Source: Paracoccaceae bacterium
GTDB taxonomy: Bacteria; Pseudomonadota; Alphaproteobacteria; Rhodobacterales; Rhodobacteraceae
Assembly (NCBI GenBank): GCA_003565055.1
Contig: PXDM01000271.1
Span: forward strand, 1-7,899
DNA: 7,899 nucleotides
Reading direction: 5' to 3'
Part shown: in pieces, positions 1 to 6,282 of the stretch
How positions within the stretch are numbered: position 1 is the first letter of the stretch
How the letters are laid out: every line of letters begins with the position of its first letter
Made by a program: the position numbers and the translations under genes
Notes under the pieces: generated by a model
Database searches by the model: none
Told to the model about the DNA's origin: nothing
The model's input: the letters and a program-made list of their open reading frames with translations, nothing else

Positions 1-31
1 CCCCGTGGATATTTGGGCAAAGATGAAAGCC

Positions 32-1018
32 TCAGGCCCGGTCGAAGAGCCCGGTCAGCGCGCGCGACATGATATTGCTTGTGCGTGGTCGGGGTAACGC
101 GTGGAAGGGCAAGGGGCGGCAGACTTCGATTGCAGCGATGCCCAGTCGTGCCGTGAGCGCGCCATTGACGATGCCTTCGCCAAAACGGCGGGAGAGTTTC
201 GAAACGAGCCCGCCCGAGGCGACCGAACCGATCATGTCTTCGCCCACCGCGACCGCGCCAGTGGCCAGCAGATGCGTGATCACCCCGCGCAACAGTCGAA
301 AACTGCCCAAAGTCCCCGCTCGCCCGCCATAGAGCTCTGCGATGCGGCGGATCATGCGCAGATTGGTGATGAGCGCGGCCAGCACATCGACCAGCGCCAG
401 CGGCAGCATCGCGGTGAGGAGAGCGACTTGACGCGCGGCCCCCTCGACCTCGCGCCGGGCCGCGTCATCAAGCGAGGCAAGCAGCGTGGTTTCTGTCAGA
501 TCGAGCAGCCCTTGAGCATCGAGCTGGTCGGGGGCCATCTCGGCCAGATGATCACGTGGCCAGCGCATCTCGGGGCGCGCGGCGTAGAGATCGTTCAGCG
601 CGCGCATCAGCTCCGCGCTTTGGCTGCGTTCACCGGTTCTGCGCGCCTGATCTGCCTGCATCCGCAGGCTGTCGATCTGGCGCAGGCGACGAAATCCTGC
701 CCATTCGCGCAGGCTGAAAGCCAGCGCTGCAAGTGTGATCAGGGCCAGGAGCGCGAGCGCGAGATAGCCCAAACCCGCATTCCGCGCGACCAGTCCGGTG
801 ACGAAATCCCATGCCGCGACAGAGGCCGCGAGAAGCACAAAACCCGTGAGCGCGGACCAGCCGAGGCGCGCCCAGAAGGACATGCGACGCCGCGCGACCT
901 GCACGGCCATTTGCATTGCGCGCCCCTCTGGGGGCGCATCGGGCGGAGGCGTGGCTGTGCCGGGGTCGATACCGGGCTGGCCGTCAAGCTCAAACAGGAA
1001 GGGTTTGCGGGGGCTCAT
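32..1018 (-). CDS. ycjF: YcjF/TIGR01620-family inner-membrane protein (DUF697)
   Basis: This is a 328-residue membrane protein of the YcjF family, whose molecular function is unknown. Residues 1-46 are polar and Pro-rich (around 17-32), then two hydrophobic segments at about 52-77 and 82-103 form a likely transmembrane hairpin. A charged helical stretch follows (about 104-170), then the DUF697 region (about 180-320). The region contains the family-typical stretches LSRRFGEGIVNGALTARLGI (275-294) and EVCRPLPF (298-305), which are the strongest identifiers. Length is close to the E. coli protein (about 350). The start ATG shares the 4-base overlap ATGA with the ycjX stop (1015-1018), with a GGAG at 1029-1032 ten bases upstream, so the start is well supported and translational coupling to ycjX is likely. 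In enterobacteria ycjX and ycjF are also adjacent and are reported as heat-shock/envelope-stress genes. Partnership of the two proteins is inferred from this conserved pairing. Confidence 0.9.
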   Translation of the reverse strand: MSPRKPFLFELDGQPGIDPGTATPPPDAPPEGRAMQMAVQVARRRMSFWARLGWSALTGFVLLAASVAAWDFVTGLVARNAGLGYLALALLALITLAALAFSLREWAGFRRLRQIDSLRMQADQARRTGERSQSAELMRALNDLYAARPEMRWPRDHLAEMAPDQLDAQGLLDLTETTLLASLDDAARREVEGAARQVALLTAMLPLALVDVLAALITNLRMIRRIAELYGGRAGTLGSFRLLRGVITHLLATGAVAVGEDMIGSVASGGLVSKLSRRFGEGIVNGALTARLGIAAIEVCRPLPFHALPRPRTSNIMSRALTGLFDRA

Positions 1019-2439
1019 CGCAACAAATCTCCGATCAGGAATTCGGCAGCTGCATCGAGCCGGATATGCGGCAAACCGTCCCCAGCGCCCCGGTTCAGGA
1101 CCGCTGGCGCAAAGCGCATGATCTGGTAATCCGCATCAAGCCATTGCGCCGCGCCGTCACGTGCGGGACCGATCAGCTGCATCGGGTCTTCGGGCAGATC
1201 GCCTGCGAAGAACGCAGCTTGTCGCCCGGTTTCCAGCAGCCGCCCGCGCACGCAATCAAACCGCGCGCCGCCGCGCTGGTGTTCTTCCTCGACTGTGGCG
1301 CGGAGGGCGGCGATGGCCATGGCTTCGGTCCGGGCACCGGCGAAATCGGCGCGGTCGCGCGACTGGCGCAGGAGCGCGGTCATGATCGCCGTCATCCGCG
1401 CATGCTGGCTGTGATGCAGATGATCGGCTTTTGAGGCCGCAAAGAGGATGCGCTCAACCCGCTTGCCGCCCAGAAGCCGCGTGAGCCACGCGTTGCGACC
1501 GGGCCGGAAGGCGGCGAGCAATTCGGTCAGGGTCTGGCCCAGCCGGTCAACAGCCTCCGGGCCGGCATGGATCGCGCCCAGCACATCGGCGAGCACCACT
1601 TGCCGGTCGATCCGGGCGAAATGGTCGCGGAAGAAGGGGCGGATCACTTGCAATTTATAGGCCTCAAACCGACGCGCCATTTCGCGCGCGAGCGAGCCGC
1701 GCGGCCCGCCCGTGCTCAGCGGCACGAAGGTCAGCACTGGCGAGCCCGCAAGATCACCGGGAAGCAGAAACCGCCCCGGTGTGATATCAGCAAGCCCTGC
1801 GGCCCGCGCCGCAACCAGATAGGCAGTGAACAACTCCGTCAGCCGCTGGGCAGTGGCCTCATCATGGCGCGCCTTGGGATCAGTGGCTTCAAGTGCTGCG
1901 AGGATCTCGGCCCCGAAAGGGCGATGGGCCATGCGCGCGAGCACGTCGCGCGACCAGTCGGCATAGCTCTTGTCCAGCAGCACCAGATCGAGCAGCCATT
2001 CGCCGGGATAGTCGATGATGTCGACATGCACAGAGCGCGCCGCGCGCATCCCGCCCAGAAGCCCGCCGGGGCGGATGCGGAAGGACAGCCGCAGTTGCGA
2101 GATCTGGCGCGTGCCCTCGGGCCAATACGGATCAGCGCCTGTGAGGGCGGCAAGATGGCGCTCATACTCAAAACGCGGCAAGGTATCATCGGGCTGCGGC
2201 TGCAAAAACGCGGCCTCGATCCGCCCGCCCGCGACGCCCTGCATCCGCCCCATACGCCCGCGATCCAAGAGGTTCGCCACCAGCGAGGTGATGAAGACCG
2301 TCTTGCCCGCGCCGCTCAGACCCGTCACGCCAAGGCGCAGTTTCGGCTCCAAGAACACATCCGAGACCGTGCTGGTCACGCCTGTCGCCACACGGTCCAC
2401 GCCGCGCAACATCTCATCTGCCAGTCTGCCGATCACCAT
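1015..2439 (-). CDS. ycjX: YcjX-family P-loop NTPase (DUF463)
   Basis: This predicted nucleotide-binding protein has 474 residues, close to E. coli YcjX (about 465). A Walker A/G1 motif GLSGAGKT lies at 40-47. A DIIDYPGEW stretch (140-148) sits where a Walker B/G3 motif is expected, and SKADHL (336-341) resembles a G4 (N/T)KxD guanine-recognition motif, so GTP is a plausible ligand. No membrane segments are apparent, so it is probably cytosolic or attached to the membrane through YcjF. The reading frame stays open upstream to 2652, into hemC. I chose the ATG at 2439 because GAGAGGGG (2447-2454) lies 7 bases upstream and because the alternative ATG at 2463 has no good Shine-Dalgarno. This leaves 55 bases after the hemC stop, which suggests co-transcription with hemC. 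The cellular role is unknown: family members are described as stress-associated. The family call is firm and the function is open. Confidence 0.92.
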   Translation of the reverse strand: MVIGRLADEMLRGVDRVATGVTSTVSDVFLEPKLRLGVTGLSGAGKTVFITSLVANLLDRGRMGRMQGVAGGRIEAAFLQPQPDDTLPRFEYERHLAALTGADPYWPEGTRQISQLRLSFRIRPGGLLGGMRAARSVHVDIIDYPGEWLLDLVLLDKSYADWSRDVLARMAHRPFGAEILAALEATDPKARHDEATAQRLTELFTAYLVAARAAGLADITPGRFLLPGDLAGSPVLTFVPLSTGGPRGSLAREMARRFEAYKLQVIRPFFRDHFARIDRQVVLADVLGAIHAGPEAVDRLGQTLTELLAAFRPGRNAWLTRLLGGKRVERILFAASKADHLHHSQHARMTAIMTALLRQSRDRADFAGARTEAMAIAALRATVEEEHQRGGARFDCVRGRLLETGRQAAFFAGDLPEDPMQLIGPARDGAAQWLDADYQIMRFAPAVLNRGAGDGLPHIRLDAAAEFLIGDLLR

Positions 2440-2446
2440 GCCCGTG

Positions 2447-2454
2447 CCCCTCTC
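2447..2454 (-). promoter_or_regulatory. Ribosome binding site deciding the ycjX start
   Basis: The minus strand reads GAGAGGGG here, 7 bases before the ATG at 2439. It supports the short form of ycjX over longer versions that would run into hemC. Confidence 0.7.
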
Positions 2455-2494
2455 AGCGCCCATAGATAAGGGGCCGAGGCGCAGGTTGCCAGTG

Positions 2495-3457
2495 TCAGAG
2501 CCAGGAAAAGAAATCGCTCGGCGCGCGCGCGCGCAGGCGCGAAGCCAGATCGCGCCCGAGTTCTGCCCCGTCGGAAATCGCTGCGCGGCCTTCCTCGGAA
2601 AGCCGCTCGGAGCCGTCAGGACGCAGGATCTCGCCGCGCAGCCAGATCTCATCCCCTTCGATCACCGCAAGCCCGGCAATCGGGGTTTCGCAGGAGCCGT
2701 CAAGCGCTGCGAGAAAGGCGCGCTCAGCGGCCAGCCGCTGGGTCGTGGGCGTGTCGTTGAGCGGCGCGAGCAGGGCCGCCACACGCGCATCATCGCTGCG
2801 GCGCTCGATGCCGATGGCGCCTTGCGCGATGGCGGGCAGCATGTCCTCTGGCGCAATCGCCGAGGACGCGACGCTCTCCATCCCCATGCGGTTCAGCCCG
2901 GCCATGGCCAGAAACGTGCAGTCAGCCACACCATCATCGAGCTTTTTCAGCCGGGTCTGCACATTGCCGCGAAATTCCACCACTTTCAGATCAGGCCGGA
3001 AAGCCAGCAGTTGCGCGCGGCGGCGCAGACTCGACGTTCCAACGACCTGACCGGGGGCCAGATCGGCCAGCGTTGCAACATGGCGCGAGACGAAGGCATC
3101 GCGTGTATCCTCGCGCGGCAGGTAGCAATCGAGCATCAGGCCATCGGGCTGCACGGTCGGCATATCCTTCATCGAATGCACGGCGATGTCGATCCGGCCC
3201 GCCAGCATCGCTTCCTCGATTTCCTTGGTAAACAACCCCTTGTTGCCGATTTCCTTCAGCGGGCGATCCGCGTCGATCAGGCTGCGGTCATCGCCTGTGG
3301 TCTTGATCACCACGATCTCGAACGCGGCCTCGGGCAGGTCATGCGCGGCCATCAGCCGCGCGCGCGTCTCATGGGCCTGTGCGAGCGCAAGCGGGGAACC
3401 ACGGGTGCCGATTTTCAGCGGTTGGGCGGGGGTCGGATGATCATTGCTCATGAGCAT
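2495..3457 (-). CDS. hemC: Hydroxymethylbilane synthase (porphobilinogen deaminase)
   Basis: This cytosolic enzyme joins four porphobilinogen molecules into hydroxymethylbilane, the linear tetrapyrrole precursor of heme, siroheme, cobalamin and, where present, bacteriochlorophyll. All hallmark motifs are visible in the 320 residues: KIGTRGSPLALAQ (15-27); HSMKDMP (94-100), with Asp98 matching the catalytic aspartate; GTSSLRRRAQ (140-149) and FRGNVQTRL (162-170), which bind substrate acid groups; and ALDGSCETPIAG (251-262), with Cys256 as the attachment site of the dipyrromethane cofactor. Length is normal for the family. The frame is open up to 3514, but TAAGG at 3466-3470 lies 8 bases before the ATG at 3457 (14 before the in-frame ATG at 3451), which favours 3457. 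hemE is divergent on the other strand. Downstream comes ycjX rather than hemD, which often follows hemC in other proteobacteria. Confidence 0.97.
   Translation of the reverse strand: MLMSNDHPTPAQPLKIGTRGSPLALAQAHETRARLMAAHDLPEAAFEIVVIKTTGDDRSLIDADRPLKEIGNKGLFTKEIEEAMLAGRIDIAVHSMKDMPTVQPDGLMLDCYLPREDTRDAFVSRHVATLADLAPGQVVGTSSLRRRAQLLAFRPDLKVVEFRGNVQTRLKKLDDGVADCTFLAMAGLNRMGMESVASSAIAPEDMLPAIAQGAIGIERRSDDARVAALLAPLNDTPTTQRLAAERAFLAALDGSCETPIAGLAVIEGDEIWLRGEILRPDGSERLSEEGRAAISDGAELGRDLASRLRARAPSDFFSWL
2521..2534. repeat. (GC)7 dinucleotide run inside the hemC 3' end
   Basis: Fourteen bases of perfect alternating GC lie within the codons for the last residues of HemC (around LRARA, 308-312). It is probably a by-product of Arg/Ala codons in a GC-rich genome. 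It could in principle slip, which would alter only the last few residues of HemC. Confidence 0.8.
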
Positions 3458-3465
3458 TTGCTTAG

Positions 3466-3470
3466 CCTTA
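3466..3470 (-). promoter_or_regulatory. Ribosome binding site of hemC
   Basis: TAAGG on the minus strand, 8 bases before the ATG at 3457. It is a modest Shine-Dalgarno but the best match near the hemC start, and it argues against the open-frame extension to 3514. Confidence 0.5.
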
Positions 3471-3507
3471 GGGCGCAATCTGCACAAGGGGAATGTGTAA
3501 ACTCTGC

Positions 3508-3513
3508 TTGACA
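3508..3513 (+). promoter_or_regulatory. Candidate -35 box for hemE
   Basis: A perfect TTGACA lies in the hemC-hemE intergenic region, 48 bases before the hemE start. The hexamer 17 bases further on (3531-3536, GACGAG) is a poor -10, so this is only a candidate. Alphaproteobacterial promoters often keep TTGAC with a weak -10. If it is used, transcription would begin near 3543, inside the inverted repeat described separately. I could not identify a convincing promoter for hemC on the opposite strand. Confidence 0.35.
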
Positions 3514-3530
3514 AAATCCCGCCAGCTTGG

Positions 3531-3561
3531 GACGAGGAAAGGAACCAAAGGAGTCCTCGTC
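3531..3561 (+). promoter_or_regulatory. Inverted repeat enclosing the hemE Shine-Dalgarno
   Basis: GACGAGGA (3531-3538) and TCCTCGTC (3554-3561) are perfect reverse complements separated by 15 bases. The loop contains the ribosome binding site AAAGGAG (3547-3553), and the right arm ends directly before the hemE ATG. In RNA this would form an 8-bp stem, five or six pairs of it G-C, with the Shine-Dalgarno in the loop. In DNA it is a dyad with half-site centres 23 bp apart, about two helical turns. The repeat is seen directly. A regulatory role (translational control or an operator) is inference. Confidence 0.55.
3547..3553 (+). promoter_or_regulatory. Ribosome binding site of hemE
   Basis: AAAGGAG lies 8 bases before the ATG at 3562. 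It is a near-ideal Shine-Dalgarno and fixes the hemE start, against the longer open frame beginning at 3493. Confidence 0.85.
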
Positions 3562-4626
3562 ATGCCCGCAGCCGCCCCCGCTTCCGCCCCTGTCCAGAAA
3601 ACGATCCTGCGCGCGCTTGCGGGTGAGACCTTGGCCACGCCCCCCATCTGGATGATGCGCCAAGCCGGGCGCTACCTGCCGGAATATCGCGCGACGCGGG
3701 CGCAGGCGGGCGATTTCCTGTCGCTGTGCTACAACCCGGAACTGGCCGCCGAGGTGACCTTGCAGCCGATCCGGCGCTACGGGTTCGACGCGGCGATCCT
3801 CTTTGCCGATATCCTGCTTGTGCCGCAAGCGCTTGGCGCGGATTTGTGGTTTGTGACCGGCGAAGGACCGCGGCTTTCGACCATCTCGGATCAGAGCGGG
3901 TTCGATGCCCTCAAGCCCGCAAGCGCGATCCATGACACCCTGTCGCCGATTTATGAGACGGTGAAAATCCTCTCGCGCGAATTGCCTGCTGAGACGACGC
4001 TGATCGGCTTCGCGGGCGCGCCCTGGACGGTCGCCACCTATATGATCGCCGGGCGTGGCACGCCTGATCAGGGTCCGGCCCATGCCATGCGCGAAGGCGC
4101 GCCCGAAGCGTTTGATGCGCTGATCGCACGGATCACGGAAGCGACCATCGACTATCTGTCGATGCAGATCGAGGCCGGGGCCGAGGTCGTCAAGATTTTC
4201 GACAGCTGGGCCGGATCGCTCAAGGGCGACGCCTTCCGCCGTTATGCGCTGGAGCCCGCGCGCGAGATTACTGCCGCGCTCAAGGCACGCCATCCCGGCA
4301 TTCCGGTCATCGCTTTCCCGCGTGAAGCAGGTGAGGGCTATATCGGTTTCGGCCGCGCGACGGGCGCCGATTGCGTCGCCATCGACAATTCCGTGAGCCC
4401 GGAATGGGCCGCCGAGCATGTGCAGAAAGATGGCTGTGTGCAGGGCAATCTCGCCTCCAGCCATATGGTGACGGGCGGTCAGGCGCTTGTGGACGACACG
4501 CAGCGGGTCGTGCGCGCCTTTCACAAGGGTCCGCATATCTTCAATCTGGGCCATGGAATCACGCCGGATGCCGACCCGGAAAATGTTGCCCTGATGATCG
4601 AGACAGTGCGCAACTTCCGCGATTGA
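3562..4626 (+). CDS. hemE: Uroporphyrinogen decarboxylase
   Basis: This cytosolic enzyme removes the four acetate carboxyls of uroporphyrinogen III to give coproporphyrinogen III, the branch towards protoheme and chlorophylls. The product has 354 residues, normal for the family, and forms a single TIM-barrel. Visible signatures are PPIWMMRQAGRYLPEYR (27-43), including the conserved Arg pair; FADIL with Asp83, the key substrate-binding aspartate; GFAGAPWT (149-156) followed by Tyr160; FDSWAG (213-218) with Ser215; and FNLGHGI (327-333) with His331. The usual QGNLDP loop reads QGNLASS here (294-300), a conservative-looking local variation away from the catalytic residues. The ATG at 3562 is chosen for its strong AAAGGAG site. 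It is divergent from hemC, so heme enzymes on both sides may share control from one region. Its stop lies 6 bases from the stop of the converging BKACE gene. Confidence 0.97.
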   Translation: MPAAAPASAPVQKTILRALAGETLATPPIWMMRQAGRYLPEYRATRAQAGDFLSLCYNPELAAEVTLQPIRRYGFDAAILFADILLVPQALGADLWFVTGEGPRLSTISDQSGFDALKPASAIHDTLSPIYETVKILSRELPAETTLIGFAGAPWTVATYMIAGRGTPDQGPAHAMREGAPEAFDALIARITEATIDYLSMQIEAGAEVVKIFDSWAGSLKGDAFRRYALEPAREITAALKARHPGIPVIAFPREAGEGYIGFGRATGADCVAIDNSVSPEWAAEHVQKDGCVQGNLASSHMVTGGQALVDDTQRVVRAFHKGPHIFNLGHGITPDADPENVALMIETVRNFRD

Positions 4627-4632
4627 TGGCGC

Positions 4633-5463
4633 TCAGGCCGCGCGCAGCCCCAGCATTGCGCGCGCCTCTTGCCATGTGGCCACCGGGCGGCCGTATTTCT
4701 CACATAATGCCACAGTGCGCGCGACAAGCGCGGCGTTCGATGGCGCGAGGGTGTCGCGGTCAAGCCGGACATTATCCTCCAACCCCGTGCGGGTATGCCC
4801 GCCCCGCGCAATGGCCCATTCATTGACCTTGATCTGCGCTGCCCCCACGCCAGCGGTGCACCAGAGCGCATCAGGGGCAAAGCGGCTTAAAGTTTCGATA
4901 TATATCTCCAGAATGCGCTCATCGGCGATCATGGCATTCTTCACACCCATCACAAATTGCACATAGAGCGGGCGCGGCAGTCGTCCGTCCTCGGCCATCT
5001 TCGCGGCCTGGATGATATGGCTCAGGTCAAACGCCTCGATCTCTGGCACGACCTCATATCTGCGCATCTCGCCCGCGAGCCAATCCACCAGATCGGGCGG
5101 GTTTTCATAAACGCGGGTCGGAAAATTGTTCGACCCGACAGTGAGCGAGGCCATATCGGGGCGCAGGGGCAGCATGCCCCCGCGCGCGGCCCCTGCCCCG
5201 GACCGCCCGCCGGTCGAGAACTGAATGATCATGCCGGGGCAATGCGCCTCGATCCCTTCTTTCAGGCGGGCGAATTTCTCGGGGTCCGAAGACGGGCTCC
5301 CGTCATCGTTGCGTACATGGCAATGCGCGATCACGGCACCGGCCTCAAAGGAGGCGTGCAGGCTCTCGACCTGTTCGCTGACCGTGATCGGCACAGCGGG
5401 GTTATGGGCCTTGGTGGCCACCGAGCCGGTAATTGCCACAGCTATGATACAGGGCGTGCTCAT
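4633..5463 (-). CDS. BKACE-family beta-keto acid cleavage enzyme (DUF849)
   Basis: This 276-residue protein belongs to the family of 3-keto-5-aminohexanoate cleavage enzyme (Kce). These Zn-dependent TIM-barrel enzymes condense a beta-keto acid with acetyl-CoA and split it into acetoacetate and a new acyl-CoA. By motif alignment from memory, the metal ligands are His47 and His49 (AHCHVRNDDG) and Glu229 (TGLEDN). Other likely active-site residues are Ser83 (QFSTGG), Glu143 (PEIEAFD), Arg225 and Asp230. The start follows GAAAGG (5471-5476) at 7 bases. That site lies inside the end of kdsA, whose stop is only 3 bases upstream, so the gene is probably co-translated with the Kdo operon. The substrate cannot be read from sequence: lysine-fermentation 3-keto-5-aminohexanoate is one known case, and dehydrocarnitine and other beta-keto acids are used by relatives. 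Family call firm, substrate unknown. Confidence 0.92.
   Translation of the reverse strand: MSTPCIIAVAITGSVATKAHNPAVPITVSEQVESLHASFEAGAVIAHCHVRNDDGSPSSDPEKFARLKEGIEAHCPGMIIQFSTGGRSGAGAARGGMLPLRPDMASLTVGSNNFPTRVYENPPDLVDWLAGEMRRYEVVPEIEAFDLSHIIQAAKMAEDGRLPRPLYVQFVMGVKNAMIADERILEIYIETLSRFAPDALWCTAGVGAAQIKVNEWAIARGGHTRTGLEDNVRLDRDTLAPSNAALVARTVALCEKYGRPVATWQEARAMLGLRAA
4636..4666. terminator. GC-rich hairpin at the hemE/BKACE convergent end
   Basis: CGCGCGCA (4639-4646) and TGCGCGCG (4657-4664) can form an 8-bp stem with a 10-base loop, and GG/CC outside the stem can extend it past a one-base bulge. It starts 10 bases after the hemE stop and lies in the last codons of the BKACE gene. There is no T tract on either side, so it is not a classical intrinsic terminator. 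It may only reflect Arg/Ala codons. Confidence 0.25.
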
Positions 5464-5466
5464 CTC

Positions 5467-6282
5467 CTATCCTTTCGCGAGGTCGTCAAAGGCTTTCAGC
5501 CGCGCCAGAAGCTGCGGCATCTGATCCAGCGGGACCATGTTCGGCCCGTCCGAGGGCGCGTGGTCGGGGTCTTCATGCGTCTCGATGAAGAGCCCCGCAC
5601 AGCCGACAGCGAGCGCCGCGCGCGCCAGCGGGGCCACGAATTCGCGCTCCCCGCCCGAGCTTGCGCCCTGCCCGCCGGGCTGCTGCACGGAATGGGTCGC
5701 GTCAAAGATCACCGGATGGCCCAGCGCGGCCATGATCGGCAGGGCCCGAAAATCCGACACAAGCGTGTTGTAGCCAAAGGACGATCCACGCTCACAGAGC
5801 AAAATCCGCTGGTTCCCGGTCGAGGCGAGCTTGGCGGCCACATGCGCTATGTCCCAGGGGGCGAGAAACTGGCCTTTCTTGACATTGACCGCCCGCCCGG
5901 TCGCGCCTGCGGCCAACAGAAGATCCGTCTGGCGGCACAGGAAGGCGGGGATTTGCAGCACGTCACAGACCTCAGCCACGGGCGCGCAATGACCGGGCTC
6001 ATGCACATCCGTGAGCACCGGGCAGTCGAATTCGGCGCGGATGCGGGCCAGCACCTCCAGCCCTTTATCCATTCCAAGCCCCCGCTGACCAGCGAGGCTG
6101 GAGCGGTTCGCCTTGTCATAGCTTGCCTTGAAGATGAAAGGGATACCAAGTGCTACGCAGAACTCGGCCAGCCGCCCCGCGATGAGGCGCGCATGCTCCA
6201 GCGATTCCAACTGGCAGGGGCCGGAAATCAGCGCGAAGGGGCGGTCATTGCCGATCTCGAGATCACCAATCGCGACGTTCAT
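5467..6282 (-). CDS. kdsA: 3-deoxy-8-phosphooctulonate (Kdo-8-P) synthase
   Basis: This cytosolic enzyme condenses phosphoenolpyruvate with arabinose-5-phosphate to give Kdo-8-phosphate, the precursor of the lipopolysaccharide inner-core sugar. It has 271 residues, slightly shorter than E. coli KdsA (about 284). KASYDKANRSS (52-62) carries the KANRSS signature that separates Kdo8P synthases from DAHP synthases. Also present are TDVHEP (91-96), LQIPAFLCRQTDLL (109-122), SSFGYN (167-172) and DATHSVQQPGG (194-204). SGPCQLES (20-27) has Cys23 where metal-independent enzymes such as E. coli KdsA have Asn. Together with His197, Glu234 and Asp245 this completes the metal set of the metal-dependent class. 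The start ATG overlaps the kdsB stop by 4 bases (ATGA, 6279-6282), with GAGGGG 5 bases upstream. The BKACE gene follows after 3 bases. Confidence 0.97.
   Translation of the reverse strand: MNVAIGDLEIGNDRPFALISGPCQLESLEHARLIAGRLAEFCVALGIPFIFKASYDKANRSSLAGQRGLGMDKGLEVLARIRAEFDCPVLTDVHEPGHCAPVAEVCDVLQIPAFLCRQTDLLLAAGATGRAVNVKKGQFLAPWDIAHVAAKLASTGNQRILLCERGSSFGYNTLVSDFRALPIMAALGHPVIFDATHSVQQPGGQGASSGGEREFVAPLARAALAVGCAGLFIETHEDPDHAPSDGPNMVPLDQMPQLLARLKAFDDLAKG

Noticed and set aside
1..31. Terminator or gene fragment at the left edge
   Set aside because: The 31 bases after the ycjF stop show no stable hairpin with a T tract and are too short to judge.
101..1129. Plus-strand open frame of 342 codons opposite ycjF
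   Set aside because: ycjF on the other strand has clear family motifs and a coupled start. This frame has neither motifs nor a good ribosome binding site that I can see.
2440..2652. N-terminal extension of ycjX up to 2652
   Set aside because: It would overlap the hemC coding region by about 158 bases and reads as low-quality Arg-rich sequence. A good Shine-Dalgarno supports the ATG at 2439.
2015..3511. Long plus-strand open frame of 498 codons opposite hemC and ycjX
   Set aside because: It lies antisense to two clear genes, its translation has no recognisable motifs and is rich in Arg, Ser and Pro. Long antisense frames are expected in GC-rich DNA.
3493..3561. Longer hemE starting at 3493
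   Set aside because: The added residues match nothing in HemE, and AAAGGAG sits 8 bases before the ATG at 3562.
3458..3561. FNR-type or riboswitch element between hemC and hemE
   Set aside because: I found no TTGAT-N4-ATCAA-like dyad and no recognisable riboswitch fold. Only the 8-bp inverted repeat near hemE stands out.
3448..4554. Minus-strand open frame of 368 codons opposite hemE
   Set aside because: It is a shadow of hemE: its composition is His/Arg-rich, it shows no domain, and it crosses the hemC-hemE control region.
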